A stretch of DNA of 64,000 nucleotides from Lachnospiraceae bacterium (lineage in GTDB: Bacteria > Bacillota > Clostridia > Lachnospirales > Lachnospiraceae), in assembly GCA_028689655.1 (NCBI GenBank), contig JAQVCT010000003.1:124001-188000 (forward strand), in the 5' to 3' direction. Position numbers and translations under genes: made by a program. The notes below the pieces were generated by a model that did no database searches, had not been told where the DNA came from, and saw only the letters and a program-made list of their open reading frames with translations. This document shows positions 35,863 to 44,184 of the stretch, piece after piece (position 1 is the stretch's first letter; the number at the start of each line of letters is the position of its first letter).

Positions 35863-36414
35863 TTAATTCATACGTTCATACCATCTTGCCATGTCCTCAG
35901 AAGACTCCTTTGTTCCAGCTTCCACCCAATGCTTTAGCAGATTCCAAAGTCCTGCCCCACTGTAATAGATAGAATATTCCATTTCTTTCTCGTCCTTGAA
36001 TTCCATCTTTAAAAATTTATTTGGCACAAATATTCTATTTATATCCGGCAGCTTTTCCTCATATTTCTCCAGAATCAAGTGAAAAAGCTTATGCTTCTGT
36101 AAAAGTTCTATAAAGCTTTTATATTGCTTCCAAAATTCAAAATATACAAATGCCATATGGTAAGTTGTTGTCTGCCCTGTCTCCTTCGCCTTTTCTATGA
36201 ATACCAGATACAACTCATCAATGTAGCTATTGATAACATCATCTTTCGAAGAATAATTGTTATAAAATGTTGCCCTGGCCAACTCAGCCTCATCCATGAT
36301 CTGACTGATTGTAATCTTATAGTAATCATCACTTTTCATAATCTCAAGTAATGAATTTACAATCATTATCTGCGTCGTTGATAGATTCTTACATTCTCTT
36401 TTTCTGATTTTCAT
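35863..36414 (-). CDS. TetR/AcrR family regulator
   Basis: A 183-residue regulator with an N-terminal TetR HTH (about 10-60, IVNSLLEIMKSDDYYKITISQIMDEAELARATFYNNYSSKDDVI) and a C-terminal helical ligand domain resembling TetR_C_33-type members. The start at 36414 (MKIRKREC) has GGGAG 8 bases upstream; the frame to 36462 has none. It diverges from the seven-helix membrane protein at 36565, which it most likely controls. Confidence 0.88.
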   Translation of the reverse strand: MKIRKRECKNLSTTQIMIVNSLLEIMKSDDYYKITISQIMDEAELARATFYNNYSSKDDVINSYIDELYLVFIEKAKETGQTTTYHMAFVYFEFWKQYKSFIELLQKHKLFHLILEKYEEKLPDINRIFVPNKFLKMEFKDEKEMEYSIYYSGAGLWNLLKHWVEAGTKESSEDMARWYERMN

Positions 36415-36477
36415 CCGCTTCTCTCCCTTTATGTAAATTGACAAATAAACCAATCTGTCCATATTTCATCAGATTCA

Positions 36478-36549
36478 TTGACTTGTCTGATTCTTCTCAT
36501 TATAATCTAAAGCAGTTCAATAAACAAATGTAAATATTTAAACATCTGT
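36478..36549. promoter_or_regulatory. divergent promoters and candidate TetR operator
   Basis: Plus strand: TTGACT (36478-36483), 17 bases, TATAAT (36501-36506). Minus strand: TTGTTT (36522-36527), 17 bases, TATAAT (36499-36504), so the two -10 boxes overlap. ACAAATGT (36524-36531) and ACATCTGT (36542-36549) are near-perfect inverted arms around 10 A/T bases, overlapping the minus-strand -35 and the start of the plus transcript. This fits a TetR operator controlling both genes. Confidence 0.6.
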
Positions 36550-36564
36550 AAAGGAGGATTCACC

Positions 36565-37251
36565 ATGACTTTATCAGCACTAATCAGCGGAATTTGCTGG
36601 ACCGTAACATACTTTTGTTTGGTATACAGGGGTTTTAAGGATAAATCCTACGGCATGCCAATGGTCGCACTTGCACTTAATTTTGCTTGGGAAGTAACAT
36701 TCTCGTTTATCTTCCCTCCAAGCAACTCAGGAATCGCGTTAACAATTATCAATATAATATGGTGCCTATTGGATATGGGTATCGTTATTACACTTTTGAA
36801 AAATGGATATCAATATTTTAAAGAGGAATATACATTCTCCCAAAATATCTTTTATATATTTTTCGCTTTAGCCTTATTACTATCTTTTGGAATCATGATT
36901 ACCGGTGCAACATTCTTTGCTCCATTTGATTATTTCCTTGGTGACACCTTCGAAAGTGCCAAATTCATTGCTATGATTCAGAACGCTGTAATGAGTATCC
37001 TTTTTGTGAGAATGTTCTACGCAAGGAAAAAGAATGGTCACCCTATTGAAGGACAGTCATTCTATGTGGCACTCACAAAAATGATTGGTACTTCATTCAC
37101 GGTAGGACTTACCTCTATTACTGATCATCCTGACAATTGGAAATTCATAGCAGTAGTCGAAGTTACATGCATCATTTTTGATATTTGGTATACCATTGTA
37201 ATTTGGCGAGAACTGAAATCAAATCATATTAATCCACTGAAACGGCTTTAA
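36565..37251 (+). CDS. seven-helix membrane protein with Pyr4/PaxB-like NxxWE motif
   Basis: A 228-residue membrane protein with seven likely helices (about 5-22, 32-50, 57-77, 93-113, 126-150, 165-182, 192-215). NFAWEVTFSFIF in helix 2 matches the N-x-x-W-E signature of transmembrane terpene cyclases of the Pyr4/PaxB group, whose members are about 240 residues with seven helices. A second acid sits in CIIFDIWYTIVIWRE in helix 7, where Pyr4 also has its second key acid. No prenyltransferase or oxygenase lies nearby, so a role in terpenoid synthesis is only a hypothesis. AAGGAGG precedes the ATG by about 8 bases. Confidence 0.7.
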   Translation: MTLSALISGICWTVTYFCLVYRGFKDKSYGMPMVALALNFAWEVTFSFIFPPSNSGIALTIINIIWCLLDMGIVITLLKNGYQYFKEEYTFSQNIFYIFFALALLLSFGIMITGATFFAPFDYFLGDTFESAKFIAMIQNAVMSILFVRMFYARKKNGHPIEGQSFYVALTKMIGTSFTVGLTSITDHPDNWKFIAVVEVTCIIFDIWYTIVIWRELKSNHINPLKRL

Positions 37252-37301
37252 ATCAGAAGGGCACACCATTCTTTACTTTATTGACGAATAAAAGATACTT
37301 T

Positions 37302-37347
37302 TAAAACAAAAACACCGTCTTCCGTATTTTCACGAAAAGACGATGTT
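37302..37347 (-). terminator. terminator after EIIC-like permease
   Basis: AACAxCGTCTT pairs with AAGACGxTGTT around a loop of about 13 bases, followed on the minus strand by TTTGTTTT. Confidence 0.75.
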
Positions 37348-37360
37348 CTCTATTTGATTT

Positions 37361-38425
37361 CTATACACTGAGCTTCATATCTCCATCCACGATCCATTTT
37401 TTCTTTCTCATGAATTCTGCTATTCCCCATGACAGAATCGCTGGTAAGATAAAATGTAACACTGCCATCTCCATGAGCACCAGTGCCGGACTCTGGAACT
37501 CTGTCATGGTCTGATAGGTGGTGATCTGTCCCACAAGACCCGCGGTGCCCATACCGGATCCGGTGGCATTGTTGGTCATGCCCACCACCATGGTAGATAC
37601 AGGTCCCAGAATGGCGGATGTGATAATCGCCGGCAGCCAGATGATGGGTTTCTTCACGATATTACCAATCTGCAGCATACTGGTACCAAGTCCCTGTGCC
37701 AGGAGTCCGTTCACTTTGTTATCACGATAGCTTGCCACTGCAAAGCCCACCATGTTCGCACAGCATCCAACGGTAGCTGCACCCGCAGCGATTCCCGACA
37801 GATTCAGGATGATGCCAAGTGCCGCGGAGCTGATGGGCAGTGTCAGTATGATACCCATGAGCACAGATACCACGATTCCCATCAAAAATGGTGCCTGTAT
37901 GGTTCCCCAGTTGATGATGGCTCCCAGCCCCGTCATGAAGGCTGAAATCGGCGGTCCCAGGATCAATCCAACCGCTCCGCCTGTCACGATACATACCAGG
38001 GGTGTGATCAGTATATCCACCTTTGTCTTGCCGGAGACCATATGTCCGATGAAGATTCCTGTCAGTGCTGCAATGAACGCACCCAGAGGTTCCCCGGGAC
38101 CTGCAAACTGCATCACCCCATCCACCAGGACAGTTCCCGCTATGATCTTGCTGGCAAATGCACCTGTCATACCAGTCACTGCGGAGGATACAATCACCAG
38201 TGGAGATTCCCCAAATCTCACTGCCACCCCCATACCGATTCCTGCTCCTGTGACAGCCGCTGCCATTTTGCCTAACATCACGATGTAGGTTCCCACACTG
38301 CCCGGGATCAGATTACCGATCTGCTGGATAATCGTTCCTATGATCAGTGTGGCGAACAGCCCTGATGCCATGCCGCTCAATCCGTCGATAAAAATCTTGT
38401 TCAATACTTTTTTTACTTTTGTCAT
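37361..38425 (-). CDS. orphan PTS EIIC-like permease (PTS_EIIC_2 family), possibly NiaR-regulated
   Basis: A 354-residue membrane protein, glycine/alanine/isoleucine-rich, with about nine hydrophobic segments. The pattern IFIDGLSGMASGLFATLIIGTIIQQIG and later GCCANMVGFAVASYRDNKVNGLLAQGLGTSMLQIGN matches the PTS_EIIC_2 family. There is no EIIA or EIIB partner. The start at 38425 (MTKVKKVLNKIF) replaces a TTG at 38488 that has no ribosome site. It lies directly after niaR and behind an ATACACGTGTAT palindrome, which hints at uptake of a niacin-related compound rather than a PTS sugar. Confidence 0.78.
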   Translation of the reverse strand: MTKVKKVLNKIFIDGLSGMASGLFATLIIGTIIQQIGNLIPGSVGTYIVMLGKMAAAVTGAGIGMGVAVRFGESPLVIVSSAVTGMTGAFASKIIAGTVLVDGVMQFAGPGEPLGAFIAALTGIFIGHMVSGKTKVDILITPLVCIVTGGAVGLILGPPISAFMTGLGAIINWGTIQAPFLMGIVVSVLMGIILTLPISSAALGIILNLSGIAAGAATVGCCANMVGFAVASYRDNKVNGLLAQGLGTSMLQIGNIVKKPIIWLPAIITSAILGPVSTMVVGMTNNATGSGMGTAGLVGQITTYQTMTEFQSPALVLMEMAVLHFILPAILSWGIAEFMRKKKWIVDGDMKLSV

Positions 38426-38467
38426 CTCATTCCTTGCCCTTCTTTTCTTGCCAATGCCTGACTGTAT

Positions 38468-38479
38468 ATACACGTGTAT
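38468..38479. promoter_or_regulatory. palindrome upstream of EIIC-like permease, candidate NiaR site
   Basis: ATACACGTGTAT is a perfect 12-bp palindrome in the 85-base gap between the niaR stop and the permease start. NiaR sites in Firmicutes are ACAC/GTGT-rich palindromes, which this resembles; the exact consensus was not checked. Confidence 0.45.
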
Positions 38480-38510
38480 TGTCAGCAAGTATTAAGATAA
38501 CATATTTTTT

Positions 38511-39029
38511 CTATTTTATCAAGTATCCTTTTCTGTCCAAAGCAATCTCTATGGCATCCAGTATAGACTGACTGGGTGCTGTCACAGTGTGAAAATGAAC
38601 GCCCTCGGTGAGATCCGTCAATGGTTTTGTCCTATATTCCTTCACCTGTTCCACGAAATTCTCCGCGTCCAATCTACTGTTAATGATGAGATCCACCATG
38701 ATCTGACCATAGATTGGATGCTCCACCACCACATCCAGGACACTTCCTCCCAGATCGACGATGGTAAATAATTCATTGAGAATCTTATCTTCCCTGTGAT
38801 ATACCTTAAAAGTTCTCTTATATTTTTCATTCTCTTTATCTCCAACGAACAGAACATATCCTTTATTGGTAGAAAGAATATTCTTATCGTTGGCGCGCAG
38901 CAATGCAATGTCCTGTACAATGATCTGCCGCGTCACACCAAATTTTTTCGCAAGCTCCGTCCCTGATATGGGCTGAGTCCCCGCCTGAAGCAGCTTCACG
39001 ATTTCCTTTTTTCTGCTATCCCCGTCCAT
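38511..39029 (-). CDS. niaR: NiaR transcriptional repressor (HTH_11 plus 3H domain)
   Basis: A 172-residue repressor of NAD biosynthesis and niacin uptake genes. The N-terminal winged HTH is RKKEIVKLLQAGTQPISGTELAKKFGVTRQIIVQDIALLR (about 6-45). The C-terminal 3H domain shows its histidines in YHREDKI (about 77), VEHPIYG (about 103) and GVHFHTVTAPS (about 146). It starts 17 bases after the DJ-1 gene, so the three genes probably form one transcript. Confidence 0.9.
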   Translation of the reverse strand: MDGDSRKKEIVKLLQAGTQPISGTELAKKFGVTRQIIVQDIALLRANDKNILSTNKGYVLFVGDKENEKYKRTFKVYHREDKILNELFTIVDLGGSVLDVVVEHPIYGQIMVDLIINSRLDAENFVEQVKEYRTKPLTDLTEGVHFHTVTAPSQSILDAIEIALDRKGYLIK

Positions 39030-39046
39030 GATACTCTCCTCCTGTT

Positions 39047-39601
39047 TTATGACTGTTGATATACGATCTTTTTACCCAGGGCTTCTGCCGTCTCTTTTCC
39101 CAGGAACCGCTCCACGATGGCAAGCCCGAAAGGAATGGCACATCCCATCCCTCTGGCGGTGATGATAAAGTCCGATACCTCCACTTCACTTCCTGTTACA
39201 TCTGCACCCTCCAGGTGACTTTCGAACTCTGGGAAAGAACAGGCAGTCCTGCCCTTTAACATTCCGCGATGTCCCAGTATGCTTGGTGCTGCACAGATAG
39301 CACTGATATATTTTCCTGCCTGGTAAAAAGCCTCCACCTGCCTCATCAAAGGTTCACATGCCTCCAGATGCTTCGTTCCCGGCATCCCCCCCGGTAATAC
39401 GATCATATCCAGCCCCTGGAAATCCACCTCTTCCAGAAGTGCATCACATGTGACCTGCACCTTGTGGGAACTGGTGACCTGAATCTCCCCTGTGATGGAT
39501 ACCATGGAAATGGAAATGCCTGCCCGTCTCAGCAGATCTACCACGGTCAATGCCTCTATTTCCTCAAATCCTGTTGCCATAAAAATTGCCACTTTACTCA
39601 T
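39047..39601 (-). CDS. DJ-1/PfpI family protein (YajL-like)
   Basis: A 184-residue DJ-1 family protein with the nucleophile Cys in ISAICAAPSILG (about 102) and the family Glu in ATGFEEIEAL (about 15). Relatives act as glyoxalase-type or protein-repair enzymes. The start at 39601 has AAAGGAGG about 7 bases upstream. Confidence 0.9.
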   Translation of the reverse strand: MSKVAIFMATGFEEIEALTVVDLLRRAGISISMVSITGEIQVTSSHKVQVTCDALLEEVDFQGLDMIVLPGGMPGTKHLEACEPLMRQVEAFYQAGKYISAICAAPSILGHRGMLKGRTACSFPEFESHLEGADVTGSEVEVSDFIITARGMGCAIPFGLAIVERFLGKETAEALGKKIVYQQS

Positions 39602-39616
39602 TTGAAAACCTCCTTT

Positions 39617-39643
39617 CTGTAATCTGGTCATATTGTATCATTT
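39617..39643 (-). repeat. truncated copy of the 57-bp element's 5' end
   Basis: GATACAATATGACC followed by AGATTAC matches the beginning of the tandem element at 41405-41583, including the -10-like TACAAT, then switches directly into the DJ-1 ribosome site. About 15 further upstream bases are also partly similar. Confidence 0.55.
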
Positions 39644-39717
39644 ACTATCCGTATCTGTAAATGACGTTTTCCACCTGCTGCTTTTTTCATTTTCTCTTTT
39701 CCACATAATATGATACT

Positions 39718-39825
39718 ATTAGGTGGAAGCACCTGATGGTGCGTGGGTCTACAATCGGAGATTGCAGACAATCATTGGGGTAGTGACTGTTTTGAAGATA
39801 AGTTTAGAAGATAAGTTTAGAATGA
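39718..39825 (+). other. structured leader of the CYTH gene
   Basis: The 5' region of the CYTH gene contains alternative small hairpins AGGTG-GAAG-CACCT and GCACC-TGAT-GGTGC that share the CACC strand. A longer stem, GTCT-x-CAATC with GATTG-x-AGAC (39747-39771), follows. Near the end AGATAAGTTTAGA is duplicated with a 14-base period (39796-39823). No known riboswitch class was recognised. Confidence 0.4.
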
Positions 39826-39854
39826 ACTGATATTCAGGAAGAGGAGAATCATCT

Positions 39855-40319
39855 ATGGAAATCGAAAGAAAATTCACCATTAAGGAATTACCGAAAAATA
39901 TTGATCACTATGGTTTTCACCTGATCCAGCAAGGGTATCTTTGCACCAATCCCGTGGTGCGCGTGCGTCGCCAGGATGAGGAATATTATCTCACCTACAA
40001 AGGCAGCGGCATGATGTCCCGGGAAGAATACAATCTGCCCCTTACCCGGGAATCCTATGAGCATCTTCTGGAAAAGGTGGACGGAAATATCATCTCCAAA
40101 AAGAGGTATCTGATTCCCGTGAAGGAGTACCTCCCGGATTCCACCCTCACCATCGAACTGGATGTCTTTGATGCACCTTTTGAGGAGCTCATTATCGCCG
40201 AGGTGGAGTTCTCCAGCGAGGAGGAAGCCAATGAATTCCTGCCGCCTGACTGGTTCCAGGAGGATGTCACTTACAACAGTGCCTACCATAACTCCAACCT
40301 CAGCCGGAAAATGCTATAA
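39855..40319 (+). CDS. CYTH domain protein (triphosphate tunnel family)
   Basis: A 154-residue CYTH/TTM protein. It starts with the metal-triphosphate motif ExExK (MEIERKF). The tunnel is lined by RVRR near 34, YYLTYKGSG near 43, KKRYLI near 81, IELDVF near 98 and EVEFSSEEEA near 111. Members hydrolyse tripolyphosphate or nucleoside triphosphates, or bind inorganic phosphates. It is convergent with the LacI gene, with 22 bases between stops. Confidence 0.88.
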   Translation: MEIERKFTIKELPKNIDHYGFHLIQQGYLCTNPVVRVRRQDEEYYLTYKGSGMMSREEYNLPLTRESYEHLLEKVDGNIISKKRYLIPVKEYLPDSTLTIELDVFDAPFEELIIAEVEFSSEEEANEFLPPDWFQEDVTYNSAYHNSNLSRKML

Positions 40320-40341
40320 CACAAGGCAGAGCGCCCCACGA

Positions 40342-41373
40342 CTATAGCAGTTCTCTGGTGGATTCTCCCTTGATGAGTTCCGCGGGAACCACCTGGTGCT
40401 TATGCTCTGCATTGTCGGATAGCACCTTAAATAACACTTTTACTGTGGCTCTCGCCATTTCTTCCACGGGCTGTTTAATGGTGGTGAGGGACGGGTTATA
40501 ATACTTTCCTAATTCGATTCCATCAAAGCCTGCCACGGAATAATCCTCCGGTATGCGCTTTCCACTTTCCAGGATTGCCTTACAGGCACCGATGGCAAGC
40601 ATGTCCGAGATGGCATATAGCGCCGTGAACTTTATGTTAGATTCCAGGAGCTGTTTCGTCACCATGTATCCGTTTGACATGGAATACTGCTCCATGTCTG
40701 TTCTCATGGGAGCGATCAAAGATTCATCCAATGGAATGTGATTCTCCTGCAATGCACGCTTGTACCCCAAAAGTCTTAATTTACCAATACTCTCATCCAT
40801 GGAAATAGCCGACAGGATTGCGATCCTTTTATGTCCCAATTTGATAAGATAATCTACCATTTTAAAACTCTCCGCCTCATCGTCCACCGCGATGGAGGAA
40901 AAATCCTTCCAGTCAAGGTTGTCCGGTGGTCCGCTGACCGTACTTAAGACATAAGGCACCTGAAGTTTCTCAAGCTTTTCTTTATGGAGAAAATAGCCGC
41001 CCAGAAAGATGATTCCTGCCAGACGCTTCTCCTTAACCAACTGCAATGCCACATCAATTTCATCCTCATTAAATTCCACGTGATGAAGCACCAGTGTATA
41101 TTTTTTCTTTTTGATTTCTTCTTCCATTACCTTGATCATTGTGGAGAAAAATAAGTTGGACATACCCTTTACCAGCACCGCGATGGACTTTGCTTCTGTT
41201 CTTTTCAGATTACGCGCACTGTTATTGGGGATATAGCCATTTTCTTCTATGGCATTCATAATCATCGCTTTTGTCTCCGGATTAATATCGGGATGGTTAT
41301 TGATTGCCCTGGAAACTGTGCTGACACCTACACCACATAACTTTGCGATATCCTTAATCGTCATCTCTTCCAT
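40342..41373 (-). CDS. LacI family regulator of the maltodextrin cluster
   Basis: A 343-residue LacI/GalR regulator with HTH MTIKDIAKLCGVGVSTVSRAINNHPDI (about 4-30), hinge NNSARNLKRT near 50, and a periplasmic-binding-like ligand domain to the C terminus (DGIELGKYYNPSLTTIKQP near 290). It is MalR-like by position, directly downstream of malQ and separated by a terminator and three tandem hairpin repeats. It presumably acts at the repeated operators before malE. Confidence 0.88.
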   Translation of the reverse strand: MEEMTIKDIAKLCGVGVSTVSRAINNHPDINPETKAMIMNAIEENGYIPNNSARNLKRTEAKSIAVLVKGMSNLFFSTMIKVMEEEIKKKKYTLVLHHVEFNEDEIDVALQLVKEKRLAGIIFLGGYFLHKEKLEKLQVPYVLSTVSGPPDNLDWKDFSSIAVDDEAESFKMVDYLIKLGHKRIAILSAISMDESIGKLRLLGYKRALQENHIPLDESLIAPMRTDMEQYSMSNGYMVTKQLLESNIKFTALYAISDMLAIGACKAILESGKRIPEDYSVAGFDGIELGKYYNPSLTTIKQPVEEMARATVKVLFKVLSDNAEHKHQVVPAELIKGESTRELL

Positions 41374-41404
41374 GTCTGCTCCTCTTTCTCCTGCCTTTTA
41401 TTTT

Positions 41405-41575
41405 ACGTCATGCTCTACGAGCATTCCTGACACAGATCACTTCGTAATCTGGTCATATTTTACGTCATGCTCTACGAGCATTCCTGACACAGATCACTTC
41501 GTAATCTGGTCATATTTTACGTCATGCTCTACGAGCATTCCTGACACAGATCACTTCGTAATCTGGTCATATTGT
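41405..41575 (-). repeat. three tandem copies of a 57-bp two-hairpin element
   Basis: Exact 57-base period starting at 41405, 41462 and 41519; the copies are essentially identical, the last ending in TATTGTATCAT instead of TATTTTAC. In minus-strand sense each unit has TAnAATATGAC, hairpin CAGATTAC-GAA-GTGATCTG, then AGGA and hairpin ATGCTC-GTA-GAGCAT. They lie in the 5' region of the LacI gene. The rest of 41374-41729 holds the malQ terminator and A/T-rich DNA. Confidence 0.95.
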
Positions 41576-41678
41576 ATCATTTCTACCTTACACGATCTGT
41601 AAGGCTCACTTTTCTATATTATACAATTTGTCGACCCTTGTCGTAATCAGGGTGTTCTTGACGCTCTAATTAGTATAG

Positions 41679-41718
41679 TAAAAGAGGCCCCCAAATGCAA
41701 GCATTTGATGCCCCTTTT
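41679..41718 (-). terminator. terminator after malQ
   Basis: AAAAGGGGCxxCAAATGC pairs imperfectly with GCATTTGxxxGCCxCTTTT, ending in TTTTA on the minus strand. Confidence 0.75.
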
Positions 41719-41729
41719 ATGATATCAAC

Positions 41730-43256
41730 TCATATCGTTACCTGATCTGTCTGCATTTTAAATTCGTAACTATTCAGTCTGCCAAAAGTTTTTGTTAATT
41801 TCCAGATCTTATTTGCAAGCTTTGAATCCATATCCTGTACCTGCATTCTCCACTTCCAGTTATCTCCCAGGGTGGAAGGTGTGTTCATACGCGCCTCATC
41901 CCCCAGTTCCAGGTAATCCTGCATGGGAATGACTGCTGTACTGCTCACACTGGACAGTGCTGCCCTGATGAACACCCACACTGCCTCTTTGGCTGTCATG
42001 TCATCACTGATATTCATATAATATTTTGCAAATTTCTTATCATGGGCATCCAGTGAATCGAACCAGCCCACGGTGGTCTGATTGTCATGGGTTCCTGTAT
42101 ATACGATGCTGTTTGGAATATAGTTATGGGGCAGATAATCACTTTCCTCTCTGGAATCAAAGGCGAACTGGAGTATCTTCATGCCTGGATATCCGGTCCC
42201 ACGAACCAGTTCGATGACTGAGTCAGTCAAATATCCCAGATCCTCTGCGATGACTTTTTTCTCGCCCAGTACTTCCTTCATGGTCCTGAAAATGTCATAT
42301 CCCGGTCCTGTCTTCCACGCTCCATGCTCCGCTGTGGGATGTCCGAAGGGAATGGCATAATACTCGTCAAATCCCCGGAAATGGTCAATTCTCACAATAT
42401 CGTACAGCTCGTAGCAATAGGCAATGCGTTTCATCCACCATGCATATCCGGTCTGCTTGTGATACTCCCATTTATATAGCGGATTGCCCCATAACTGACC
42501 GGTTGCTGAAAATGCATCCGGAGGACATCCTGCTACACCGACCGGTGTACAGTCCTCATCGAACTGAAACAAATCCGGATTCGCCCAGGTGTCTGCACTG
42601 TCAAATGCAACGTAGATCGGAATATCTCCAATGATCTCTATGTGTCTGTCATTCGCATATTTTTTCAACCGGCTCCACTGTTTTGCGAACTCATATTGCT
42701 GGAACTGATAGAACTCAATCTCTGTGGCAAATTTCTCTCTATATGCTTCCAGCACCTCCGGGACACGTTTCTTGATATCCTCATCCCACTCCGCATAGCT
42801 CTTGCCATCAAATGATTTCTTCACAGCCATGTACAGGGCATAATCCTCTAACCAGTAGGCATTCTTACGGATGAACTCCTGAAATTCTGTCTGACCGGCG
42901 ATTCTGCTGTTCTCATATGCTTTGTACAGCACCTGAAATCTGGACAGATAGATCTTTTCATAATCGACGGCTGTCTCCGTCGTTCCGAAATCATAGGCTT
43001 CACAGTCTTCTGTGGTCAGAAGTCCCTCTTCCACTAAAGTCTCCAAATCTATGAAGTATGGATTTCCCGCAAAAGTGGAGAAAGATTGATAAGGACTGTC
43101 CCCGTATCCCGTAGGACCTAAGGGTAATATCTGCCAATAACTCTGCCCTGCCTCTTCCAGAAAATCAACGAACCTGTATGCTTCTTTTGAAAAACTTCCA
43201 ATTCCATATTTTGAAGGTAAACTGGATACCGGTAATAATATACCACTTTTTCTCAT
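41730..43256 (-). CDS. malQ: 4-alpha-glucanotransferase (amylomaltase), GH77
   Basis: A 508-residue cytoplasmic enzyme that transfers glucan chains between maltodextrins, releasing glucose and making chains usable by glycogen phosphorylase. Landmarks are RKSGILLPVSSLPSKYGIG at the start, QILPLGPTGYGDSPYQSFS near 42, the nucleophile in DIVRIDHFRGFDEYYAIP near 295, acid/base Glu in VIAEDLGYLT near 342 and VYTGTHDNQTTVGW near 393. It is last in the malEFG-malQ unit. Confidence 0.96.
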   Translation of the reverse strand: MRKSGILLPVSSLPSKYGIGSFSKEAYRFVDFLEEAGQSYWQILPLGPTGYGDSPYQSFSTFAGNPYFIDLETLVEEGLLTTEDCEAYDFGTTETAVDYEKIYLSRFQVLYKAYENSRIAGQTEFQEFIRKNAYWLEDYALYMAVKKSFDGKSYAEWDEDIKKRVPEVLEAYREKFATEIEFYQFQQYEFAKQWSRLKKYANDRHIEIIGDIPIYVAFDSADTWANPDLFQFDEDCTPVGVAGCPPDAFSATGQLWGNPLYKWEYHKQTGYAWWMKRIAYCYELYDIVRIDHFRGFDEYYAIPFGHPTAEHGAWKTGPGYDIFRTMKEVLGEKKVIAEDLGYLTDSVIELVRGTGYPGMKILQFAFDSREESDYLPHNYIPNSIVYTGTHDNQTTVGWFDSLDAHDKKFAKYYMNISDDMTAKEAVWVFIRAALSSVSSTAVIPMQDYLELGDEARMNTPSTLGDNWKWRMQVQDMDSKLANKIWKLTKTFGRLNSYEFKMQTDQVTI

Positions 43257-43335
43257 CTATTTTAATTTCCTTTCAATCACGAGGATATTAATGTCAGCCA
43301 TAAAATGGCTTATCCTAACATTAGTCATAAATGGC

Positions 43336-44184
43336 CTATCCTTTCACGGCTCCTGCTACGACACCTTCGATAATGTATTTCTGGCATGCGAGATAGAATA
43401 TTACGATTGGGATGATCGCCAGTACCAGCAGTGCCATCATAGCGCCCATATCTTTTGCACCGTAAGAACCCACCAGATACTGTACCACCACCGGGATCGT
43501 CTTATATTTTGTGCTGACACCGATGACCAGGTATGGAAGAAGGTAATCGTTCCAGATCCACATTGCATTTAAGATAGCTACTGTAATGGCTGTTGGCTTC
43601 AGGATAGGCATCACCACACCGAAAAATGTCTGTAATGGGGTGCATCCATCGATCATGGCTGCCTCCTCGATCTCCAATGGAATGGATTTTACAAATCCAC
43701 TGAACATGAATACCGACAGTCCTGCTCCGAAACCTAAGTAAAGTAATACCATTCCCCATGGATTATTCAGATGCAGGGAGTTTGCCAGCTTAGACATGGT
43801 AAACATCACCATCTGAAATGGAACGATCATGGAAAAAGCGAACATGTAGTAGATTGCTGTTGTGAGCTTTGATTTTACTCTTGTGATATAATATGCTGTC
43901 ATGGATGTGAATAATATAATCGCAATCACTGAAAATACTGTGATAAATAAGGACCATCCAAAGGCACTGAAAAAGTTCGTCTTCTCAATACCATTTGTGT
44001 AGTTCACAAACCTTGCAAAGGTTTCTGCCGTTGGCAATGCAAATGGATTGTCGCTGATGTAAAGTTTTCCCTTGAAGGAATTCATGATAATGAAGAGAAT
44101 AGGCACCATGAACAATACCACAAGGGCACACAGAACAATAAAAGTAATGGTGTCAGAAACTCTTGTACTTTTTGATTTTCTCAT
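43336..44184 (-). CDS. maltodextrin ABC permease (MalG-like)
   Basis: A 282-residue CUT1 permease with six hydrophobic segments, EAA loop KSIPLEIEEAAMIDGCTPLQTFF near 172 and the typical EGVVAGAVKG terminus. Its ATG overlaps the malF-like stop by one base (TAATG), so the two are translationally coupled. No ATPase gene is present; a shared MsmK-type ATPase encoded elsewhere is normal for such systems. Confidence 0.92.
   Translation of the reverse strand: MRKSKSTRVSDTITFIVLCALVVLFMVPILFIIMNSFKGKLYISDNPFALPTAETFARFVNYTNGIEKTNFFSAFGWSLFITVFSVIAIILFTSMTAYYITRVKSKLTTAIYYMFAFSMIVPFQMVMFTMSKLANSLHLNNPWGMVLLYLGFGAGLSVFMFSGFVKSIPLEIEEAAMIDGCTPLQTFFGVVMPILKPTAITVAILNAMWIWNDYLLPYLVIGVSTKYKTIPVVVQYLVGSYGAKDMGAMMALLVLAIIPIVIFYLACQKYIIEGVVAGAVKG

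Noticed and set aside
41405-41575. CRISPR-like array
   Set aside because: The 57-bp units are back to back with no unique spacers, and no cas genes are near; they are tandem hairpin repeats.
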